This document shows, in pieces, positions 7,564 through 11,533 of a DNA stretch of 11,533 nucleotides. Source of the stretch: Alphaproteobacteria bacterium MarineAlpha9_Bin7 (lineage in GTDB: Bacteria > Pseudomonadota > Alphaproteobacteria > UBA7887); contig PTKD01000043.1 in NCBI GenBank assembly GCA_002938115.1, forward strand, positions 1 to 11,533, given 5' to 3'. Below the pieces are notes generated by a model. It searched no databases, had not been told where the DNA came from, and saw nothing but the letters and a program-made list of their open reading frames with translations. The translations under genes and the position numbers were made by a program. Within the stretch, counting starts at the first letter, position 1. Each line of letters begins with the position of its first letter.

Positions 7564-8790
7564 ATGGCCGAAATATCCAAGGTTGTACTCGCCTATTCCG
7601 GCGGTCTTGATACATCGGTGATTCTTCGCTGGCTTCAAGAAAACTATGGCTGCGAGGTTATTACGTTTACCGCAGACCTTGGCCAGAGCAACGAACTATC
7701 CGCGGCTCGGGCCAATGCCAAAGCCATGGGTGCAACTAAGATCTACGTTGAAGATTTGCGAGAGGTGTTTGTGAGGGATTTCGTGTTTCCCATGTTCCGG
7801 GCAAACACACTATACGAGGGAACGTATTTACTGGGCACCTCAATAGCGCGGCCATTGATAGCGAAGCGGCAAATTGAGATAGCCCAAGATGTGGGAGCCG
7901 ATGCAGTCGCCCACGGCGCCACAGGCAAAGGCAACGATCAAGTTCGATTTGAACTCGGCTATTACGCCCTTAACCCGGACATAAAGGTGATAGCCCCCTG
8001 GCGAGAATGGGATCTCAACTCTCGTTCATCGCTGGTCGACTATGCTGAGAGGCACCACATTCCCATTCAACGGGATAAGCGCGGCGAACCTCCCTACTCG
8101 ACAGACGCAAATTTACTCCATGTCTCGTACGAGGGAAAAGCGCTCGAAGACCCATGGACGCCTCCAGATGAAGATATGTTCACTCGCAGCGTATCCCTTG
8201 AGTCAGCGCCCGACCAACCTACATGGCTCGAGATTGGTTTCGAACATGGTGACGCGATTTCAATAGACGATAAAACTATGTCTCCCGCCACTTTGCTCAT
8301 GGCACTCAATCGCGTTGCCGGCGCCAACGGCATTGGACGCACCGATATCGTCGAAAGCCGCTTCGTAGGCATGAAATCACGGGGTGTATATGAAACTCCA
8401 GGTGGCACCCTGCTATTGGCAGCGCACAGAGCAATTGAAAGCATCACTCTGGATCGCGCCGAAATTCACTTGAAAGATGAGCTCATGCCCCGCTACGCAG
8501 AGTTAATTTACAATGGATTTTGGTGGTCGCCGGAACGCGACATGTTGCAAGCAGCTATTGACAGAACTCAGGACTCGGTTACGGGAACCGTGCGCCTCAA
8601 ACTCTACAAGGGGAATGTGGTGGTCGAGGGAAGACGATCACCGAAGAGCTTGTACAGTAAAGACATTGCCACTTTCGAGTCTGATCAAGTATACGACCAA
8701 GCGGATGCCGAAGGGTTTGTTCGCCTCAACGCTCTGCGTTTGCGTACTCTTAAGAAGCAGCGCGGACAAGTGCCGCCGCGAGAGCGCTAG
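7564..8790 (+). CDS. argG: Argininosuccinate synthase
   Basis: This cytosolic enzyme joins citrulline and aspartate, using ATP, to form argininosuccinate, the penultimate step of arginine biosynthesis. It has 408 residues, the normal length for the class. AYSGGLDTS (10-18) is the ATP-pyrophosphatase P-loop, and HGATGKGNDQVRFE (117-130) is the signature of the second nucleotide/aspartate site. SPATLLMALN and GVYETPGGTLLLAAHRA are also typical. The frame stays open upstream to 7447, but the ATG at 7564 gives the family start (MAEISKVVLAYSGGLDTS) with GGGGA at 7556-7560. The last 41 bases overlap the 3' end of the minus-strand DUF167 gene. argH is not in the window. Confidence 0.97.
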   Translation: MAEISKVVLAYSGGLDTSVILRWLQENYGCEVITFTADLGQSNELSAARANAKAMGATKIYVEDLREVFVRDFVFPMFRANTLYEGTYLLGTSIARPLIAKRQIEIAQDVGADAVAHGATGKGNDQVRFELGYYALNPDIKVIAPWREWDLNSRSSLVDYAERHHIPIQRDKRGEPPYSTDANLLHVSYEGKALEDPWTPPDEDMFTRSVSLESAPDQPTWLEIGFEHGDAISIDDKTMSPATLLMALNRVAGANGIGRTDIVESRFVGMKSRGVYETPGGTLLLAAHRAIESITLDRAEIHLKDELMPRYAELIYNGFWWSPERDMLQAAIDRTQDSVTGTVRLKLYKGNVVVEGRRSPKSLYSKDIATFESDQVYDQADAEGFVRLNALRLRTLKKQRGQVPPRER

Positions 8791-9043
8791 GATTTCCGGT
8801 GATATGGAAACGCTTTTGACGCCCACGGGCGCCTGCACACAGCACGATCCGGCTCTGCGCCACCCCACATATTTTTGACAGCTCCTTTATAATTGCCTGA
8901 TTCGCACGTCCCTTGGTCGCTGGTTCGGTCACCGAGAGACTTAAATATGCTCTGCCCTGACCATCGTTGTAAGAACCGGTTGCACCCGCGCGCGGCGCCT
9001 TCGTGGTTGCACGGACGTGAACCATTACACCAGTATCTATCAT
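8750..9043 (-). CDS. yggU: DUF167 (YggU) family protein
   Basis: This is a small basic cytosolic protein of 97 residues from the ATG at 9043. The conserved DUF167 core is present: VHVRATTKAPRAGATG near the start, LSVTEPATKGRANQAIIKEL in the middle (the family normally has APPxxGKAN), and the later stretch GVAQSRIVLCAGARGRQKRF. The biochemical role of this family is not established. It lies 58 bases downstream of yggT on the same strand, an arrangement common in proteobacteria, so the two are probably one operon. Other possible starts are GTG at 9064 and ATG at 9025; none has a good SD, so the start is uncertain. Its 3' end overlaps the argG 3' end by 41 bases on the opposite strand. Confidence 0.87.
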   Translation of the reverse strand: MIDTGVMVHVRATTKAPRAGATGSYNDGQGRAYLSLSVTEPATKGRANQAIIKELSKICGVAQSRIVLCAGARGRQKRFHITGNPSALAAALVRAAS

Positions 9044-9101
9044 GGTAAACGGCTGATACAACACTGGATTTTATGCCCGTATGGCGTGCAAAATTCTAAG
9101 T

Positions 9102-9392
9102 CTAAAGAGCACGCATCAGCCAACCGAGCACCACCACATCCCGCAAAAATACCAACCCCAAAATGGCTATAACTGGGGAAATATCGATTCCCCCCAGGTT
9201 AGGCATGCGCCGACGAATTGGTCGCAATATAGGACTGGTCAGCCGTCTTATCGCCGTTCCTATCAAGTATACAAAATGGCTCCTTGTATTGATGACATTG
9301 AGAGATGCCAACCAACTCAGAATTACATCGAGGATGAATACCCACATGTAGAGTTTGATACAGTAGGCAGTGAAGAAAAGCAGTTCAGGCAT
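9102..9392 (-). CDS. yggT: YggT family integral membrane protein
   Basis: This is a 96-residue inner-membrane protein with two hydrophobic regions (about residues 2-30 and 70-95) separated by a basic segment. The family signature is clear: ILDVILSWLASLNVINTR, then LTSPILRPIRRRMPNLGGID, then ISPVIAILGLVFLRDVV. YggT proteins are implicated in osmotic-shock tolerance and are related to plastid CCB3 proteins; no enzymatic activity is known. The ATG at 9392 gives the usual length; a TTG at 9404 would add four residues. It is first in the pair with yggU, so its promoter should lie in 9393-9529 on the minus strand, but I could not identify one with confidence. Confidence 0.92.
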   Translation of the reverse strand: MPELLFFTAYCIKLYMWVFILDVILSWLASLNVINTRSHFVYLIGTAIRRLTSPILRPIRRRMPNLGGIDISPVIAILGLVFLRDVVVLGWLMRAL

Positions 9393-9430
9393 GGTATAGT
9401 TCAAACCCTGTTGAATTGAGATGACGGGGA

Positions 9431-9459
9431 TTTACGCTAGCTATACACCCTTATATAAA
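9431..9459 (+). promoter_or_regulatory. Possible sigma-70 promoter for the tRNA-Ala locus
   Basis: TTTACG (9431-9436, four of six matches to TTGACA) is followed after exactly 17 bases by TATAAA (9454-9459, five of six matches to TATAAT). It points toward the tRNA-Ala 5' remnant at 9530 and could be its original promoter. If active, it would now also read through toward the intact tRNA at 9717. Based on matches alone. Confidence 0.3.
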
Positions 9460-9529
9460 TCATACACACACTACGCGGAAGCCACTTACGCCTGCCTAAG
9501 AAACCACAAGGCAATAGGCACCGCCGCCA

Positions 9530-9567
9530 GGGGCCGTAGCTCAGCTGGGAGAGCGCGACGTTCGCAA
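9530..9567 (+). pseudogene. 5' remnant of tRNA-Ala(CGC), positions 1-38
   Basis: These 38 bases match tRNA positions 1-38 exactly in layout: acceptor strand GGGGCCG, TA, D stem GCTC, D loop AGCTGGGA, D stem GAGC, G, anticodon stem CGACG, and anticodon loop TTCGCAA with anticodon CGC (Ala). The next bases, GGGAT, cannot pair with CGACG, so the gene stops being a tRNA exactly at the end of the anticodon loop. The acceptor strand pairs along its whole length with the remnant at 10343-10349, including the G3-U70 pair that marks alanine tRNAs. The anticodon loop is a known crossover point for tyrosine recombinases. Confidence 0.85.
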
Positions 9568-9592
9568 GGGATTGTTCTGCCATTTTTCCCTT

Positions 9593-9622
9593 GATTCGCA
9601 ATGGTTTACGACCATACGAATC
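9593..9622. repeat. Imperfect inverted repeat containing TTCGCAA
   Basis: GATTCG (9593-9598) pairs with CGAATC (9617-9622), and ATGG (9601-9604) with CCAT (9612-9615), around a 7-base loop and a small internal asymmetry (CA versus A). The left arm includes TTCGCAA (9595-9601), the same heptamer that forms the anticodon loop of both tRNA-Ala copies (9561-9567 and 9748-9754). It could be a remnant of a recombinase core site or a terminator lacking a T run. The rest of 9568-9716 shows no gene; a lone TATAGT at 9649-9654 resembles a -10 box. Confidence 0.4.
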
Positions 9623-9716
9623 GGTACGTGAATGATAAGTGAACTTGGTATAGTAAAAAAATTGATGTACATACAGGGTCGGTTTATCAAGCAATGGTAA
9701 CCGTTTCTGACCAAAT

Positions 9717-9792
9717 GGGGGTGTAGCTCAGTTGGGAGAGCGTCTGGTTCGCAATCAGAAGGTCGTGAGTTCGATTCTCATCATCTCCACCA
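9717..9792 (+). tRNA. tRNA-Ala (anticodon CGC), complete with encoded CCA
   Basis: This is a complete 76-base cloverleaf. Acceptor GGGGGTG pairs with CATCTCC, including G3-U70 (the alanine identity pair) and one more G-U. The D arm is GCTC/GAGC with loop AGTTGGGA. The anticodon stem TCTGG/TCAGA encloses loop TTCGCAA with anticodon CGC at 9750-9752, reading GCG. The variable loop is AGGTC. The T arm is GTGAG/CTCAT with loop TTCGATT. Discriminator A is followed by CCA at 9790-9792. It shares the D arm almost exactly, and the anticodon loop exactly, with the broken tRNA at 9530, but its acceptor and anticodon stems differ. It is therefore a different gene of the same isoacceptor, not a simple duplicate. 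It lies between the two halves of the broken tRNA. Confidence 0.96.
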
Positions 9793-9851
9793 CTTTTCTT
9801 CGTGTCTTAATATCCCATACATGAGTTCTAAAGGGTGTGCGAGGAGAGGCA

Positions 9852-10209
9852 ATGGCCGCGCGTTATAAAGTATCTGAATTTTGATGTTGTGGTGATCGGT
9901 GCTGGTGTGACCGGTCTCTATCAGCTGCATTGTCTTCGGACATTGGGTTTCCGGGTCCAGGTATTTGAGACGGGCAGGATGTTAGGGGCACGTGGTATTG
10001 GAACCGATATCCTGGATGTCGCTTTGATTCGGAAAGTTATTCCTACGCCTATTCGTTTTCTCAAGAGTTATTGGATGAGTGGCGTTAATCCTGATGTGGA
10101 GGGTAAACAGCAGCGCGTCTTTGTCCGTTACGATGGTATATGGCCTGATTACCGCAGCCGTTGCAGGAAAATTTCAGAATCTGGATATCAGGAACTTCAA
10201 TTGTCTTAG
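9852..10209 (+). pseudogene. Baeyer-Villiger flavin monooxygenase, decayed and internally deleted
   Basis: This is the relic of an FAD/NADPH Baeyer-Villiger monooxygenase (cyclohexanone monooxygenase-like; about 500-550 residues when intact). A strong SD (GAGGAGAGG, 9841-9849) precedes the ATG at 9852. The frame breaks near 9879 in a T run (one extra base). It continues in the next frame as FDVVVIGAGVTGLYQLHCLR, the FAD-binding Rossmann motif, and breaks again near 9976-9977 (one base lost). It then reads GTWYWNRYPG and FDSESYSYAYSFSQELLDEW, both typical of the family. Around 10065-10083 it jumps to the C-terminal end of the family, NPDVEGKQQRVFVRYDG through SGYQELQLS, and stops at 10209. The middle, including the NADPH fold and the BVMO fingerprint, is missing. 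It cannot make a functional enzyme. Confidence 0.85.
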
Positions 10210-10221
10210 GGGTGGCAAGTA

Positions 10222-10329
10222 ATGACTGGTTTGCAAGAATTACGAGATAAGATGGATTCGGGGGTTCAGTGTTTTGGCCCAAGCATTACCCTTAAGGATC
10301 CAGTTATTGCTGAGGCCCTGGGGTTGTCA
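10222..10329 (+). pseudogene. HpcH/HpaI-type aldolase, N-terminal fragment only
   Basis: ATG at 10222 opens MTGLQELRDKMDSGVQCFGP, followed by SITLKDPVIAEALGLS. This resembles the start of class II HpcH/HpaI aldolases (2-keto-3-deoxy or 4-hydroxy-2-oxo acid aldolases), in which a SADF-like metal-site strand would follow AEALG. After about 36 codons the sequence instead becomes the 3' end of a tRNA (10330-10353). The frame runs on without family similarity to a stop near 10389. An AGGGGTGG SD lies between the monooxygenase stop and this ATG (12-base gap), so the two were once neighbours in a catabolic operon. The family call rests on the short N-terminus and is therefore moderate. Confidence 0.65.
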
Positions 10330-10353
10330 GTTCGATTTCCCTCGGCTCCACCA
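10330..10353 (+). pseudogene. 3' remnant of tRNA-Ala (T-loop to CCA)
   Basis: The parts are G53, T loop TTCGATT (10331-10337), TCCCT, acceptor strand CGGCTCC (10343-10349), discriminator A, and CCA (10351-10353). The acceptor strand pairs without mismatch with GGGGCCG at 9530-9536, and less well with the acceptor of the intact tRNA at 9717. The five bases where the 5' T-stem strand should be (GTCAG) do not pair with TCCCT, so the tRNA part begins at about the T loop. The upstream bases still read as aldolase codons. Such 3' tRNA ends commonly mark attachment sites of integrative elements. Confidence 0.8.
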
Positions 10354-10469
10354 ACTCTTAATAAGACCCACAGATTTCAGCAATATTAGCGGTATCACTA
10401 TCTCTATATACTAGACCATATACATAACACGTATACACATAGGTTGTTGTGATATAGGGTTTGTACGTC
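10354..10469 (+). promoter_or_regulatory. AT-rich integrase leader with spaced TATAC repeats
   Basis: This 116-base gap between the tRNA remnant and the integrase start has no gene. TATAC occurs three times at regular steps, at 10407, 10419 and 10432, which is 12-13 bases apart. Evenly spaced short direct repeats next to an attachment site can be integrase arm sites or binding sites for accessory proteins. AT-rich composition makes chance repeats likely. AGGG at 10456-10459 is a weak SD for the integrase. Confidence 0.3.
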
Positions 10470-11533
10470 ATGCCAAAGACAAGCAAGAACCACCATTTGA
10501 AACTTCATCACAAGACGTGGGTCTTTAGACACCGGTGGCCTAAAGATGTTCAGAAGTCGGTAGGTCAAACAGAATTTATTAAATCACTTAAAACTAAAAA
10601 TTTGTACGAGGCCCTCATTGAACGGGACGTGCTATTAGCTGAATGCTTGAAGCATCAGCAGTTAGTTCGTTCAGGAGACCATGCTGCAATCCAAGAAGAG
10701 CTGGTCCGATTTAGAGGTCTCTGGGTTGATAAAAACCCTGAAAACTGGGGTGAAGAAGAAAAATTGCAAGACCAGATATTCAATAGGGCAGTAGAGTTAA
10801 ACGTTGATGGTGGTATGCCCGCACTGTGGGAAGAAATTAACAAAGATCCTACTGCACCTAGTATGGACCGTGCACTTCAAAGATTGGGAGCATTGGGAAA
10901 AGTTAATGATTACATATATATAGCGACGGGCAGGCAAGACCTGTCGCTGTCATTACCGATCTACCTAAACGAATGGTTAGAGTGGAGACAAAGGGACGTT
11001 AAACTTAAAACTGTGGAAGATGGAAAAGCAGTCGTACTAAGATTCGCACTAGGCTTTCCTACCCTAGACGATGTTAATAAACGAGATGTGTTCAGATGGT
11101 TTGAACGCGAAAGACAAATAAGAAAACTATCAGTTCCACGAAGAAAGAAGATGAAGGGCCATCTAGTAAGTTACTGGACCTACCTACAGAAACATCTGTC
11201 CACTGCGGTAGTTCCTGAAGATGTTGATCCATTTGTCAACGTAACTTTTCCAAAACAGAAGAAACGAAGCTACAACCGCATAACTGGTTGGAAAGAATTC
11301 CCTAAGTTGGGTGATGATGTTGTTCGTATTCTTAGCGCTGCAGTTGAAAAGAATGACCACCCTTTGTGGGAGCTAATAATCCTACTCATCTATACGGGTC
11401 TACGACCAGAAGAAGCCGTTCAATTAAAACCGAGGGATGTGCATAAGGACGAACAGGGTCATTGGTTTCATGTGGCAGATAGTAAGACACCAGCAGGGAT
11501 ACGCGATATTCCGATACACGGAAACATACAGCA
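10470..11533 (+). CDS. Tyrosine-recombinase integrase (partial, 3' end outside window)
   Basis: This is a site-specific recombinase that would integrate or excise the element by cutting at tRNA-derived attachment sites. The frame is open from ATG 10470 to the window edge (354 codons). The N-terminal region (about 1-60) has HHKTWVFRHRWPKDVQKSVG and KSLKTKNLYEAL, typical of the DUF6538-like start of phage and island integrases. A predominantly helical core-binding region follows (about 160-250). The catalytic domain begins around residue 280: YTGLRPEEAVQL carries the first catalytic Arg (R312), and DSKTPAGIRDIPIH carries the beta-hairpin Lys (K339). The remaining HxxR, His/Trp and Tyr lie beyond the window, so completeness cannot be judged. 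Codon use is richer in A/T than in rlmN or argG, suggesting transfer. Confidence 0.92.
   Translation, partial: MPKTSKNHHLKLHHKTWVFRHRWPKDVQKSVGQTEFIKSLKTKNLYEALIERDVLLAECLKHQQLVRSGDHAAIQEELVRFRGLWVDKNPENWGEEEKLQDQIFNRAVELNVDGGMPALWEEINKDPTAPSMDRALQRLGALGKVNDYIYIATGRQDLSLSLPIYLNEWLEWRQRDVKLKTVEDGKAVVLRFALGFPTLDDVNKRDVFRWFERERQIRKLSVPRRKKMKGHLVSYWTYLQKHLSTAVVPEDVDPFVNVTFPKQKKRSYNRITGWKEFPKLGDDVVRILSAAVEKNDHPLWELIILLIYTGLRPEEAVQLKPRDVHKDEQGHWFHVADSKTPAGIRDIPIHGNIQ

Larger units (their letters stand above)
9530..11533 (+). mobile_element. tRNA-Ala-associated integrative element region (left part)
   Basis: This region starts at a truncated tRNA-Ala and continues past the window edge. It contains a tRNA 5' remnant, an intact tRNA-Ala, two broken catabolic genes, a tRNA 3' remnant and a tyrosine-recombinase gene. 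The recombinase lies 116 bases after the tRNA 3' remnant and points away from it, the usual position of an integrase next to its tRNA attachment site. The right boundary is not visible. The order of parts suggests nested or tandem insertions rather than one clean event. The extent is inferred; the individual parts are supported separately. Confidence 0.65.

Noticed and set aside
9437..9694. Minus-strand 85-codon ORF
   Set aside because: It runs antisense across the tRNA-Ala remnant and non-coding spacer and shows no recognisable domain.
9835..10209. An intact 124-residue protein read in one frame across the monooxygenase relic
   Set aside because: The middle of this frame has no family resemblance, while two other frame segments give textbook monooxygenase motifs. 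The upstream GTG start precedes the true SD and ATG at 9852.
9530..10353. A group I or other intron inside the tRNA-Ala anticodon region
   Set aside because: Introns do occur in anticodon loops of bacterial tRNA genes, but here about 14 exon bases (positions 39-52) are missing and the intervening DNA contains another tRNA and protein-gene remnants. No precise exon joining is possible.
9530..10353. A permuted or trans-spliced tRNA
   Set aside because: The halves are in normal 5'-to-3' order, are incomplete, and no splicing motif is visible; such tRNAs are not known in ordinary bacteria.
1..11533. CRISPR array, insertion sequence with transposase, toxin-antitoxin or defence genes
   Set aside because: No regularly spaced long repeats, no transposase frame with terminal inverted repeats, and no recognisable toxin, antitoxin or defence protein within the window; any cargo of the integrase-bearing element lies beyond 11533.

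Overview
The window looks like a chromosomal segment of an alphaproteobacterium. The evidence is an IalB-family secreted protein overlapping rlmN, a YggT/DUF167 pair, a DUF3429 membrane protein next to phhB, and an acetoacetyl-CoA synthetase. No rRNA is present, so the genus cannot be named. About the first 9.4 kb is ordinary, densely packed core or metabolic genes. The last 2 kb is a tRNA-linked accessory region with several broken genes and the start of an integrase.

Layout: phhB and a DUF3429 membrane protein run rightward (55-838). They converge on a DMT/EamA transporter on the minus strand (862-1743) with a terminator-like hairpin between them. The transporter is divergent from acetoacetyl-CoA synthetase (1850-3820), which converges on an NADPH:quinone oxidoreductase-like MDR enzyme (3849-4823, GTG start set by a strong SD). 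That enzyme is divergent from a SpoU/TrmH-type RNA methyltransferase (4897-5463). An IalB-family secreted protein (5578-6093) overlaps the rlmN start by one base (6093-7271). After a 292-base leader region holding a hairpin and an arginine-rich mini-ORF comes argG (7564-8790). Its 3' end overlaps, tail to tail, the yggT-yggU pair on the minus strand (8750-9392).

From 9530 on the sequence changes character. A tRNA-Ala(CGC) gene has been split. Its first 38 nucleotides, ending exactly at the end of the anticodon loop, lie at 9530-9567. Its last 24 nucleotides, from the start of the T-loop through CCA, lie at 10330-10353. The two acceptor strands are perfectly matched to each other (six Watson-Crick pairs plus G3-U70). 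The 762 bases between them hold a complete second tRNA-Ala(CGC) (9717-9792), a Baeyer-Villiger monooxygenase relic with two frameshifts and a large internal deletion (9852-10209), and the first ~36 codons of an HpcH/HpaI-type aldolase (10222-10329), cut off where the tRNA 3' remnant begins. Immediately after the remnant, a tyrosine-recombinase integrase starts (10470) and runs off the window.

My reading (inference): this is the integrase end of one or more nested or tandem integrative elements at a tRNA-Ala(CGC) site. The original tRNA was destroyed, and an intact isoacceptor inside the insert probably replaces it. The inserted catabolic genes have decayed. The rest of the element and its far attachment site lie beyond 11533.
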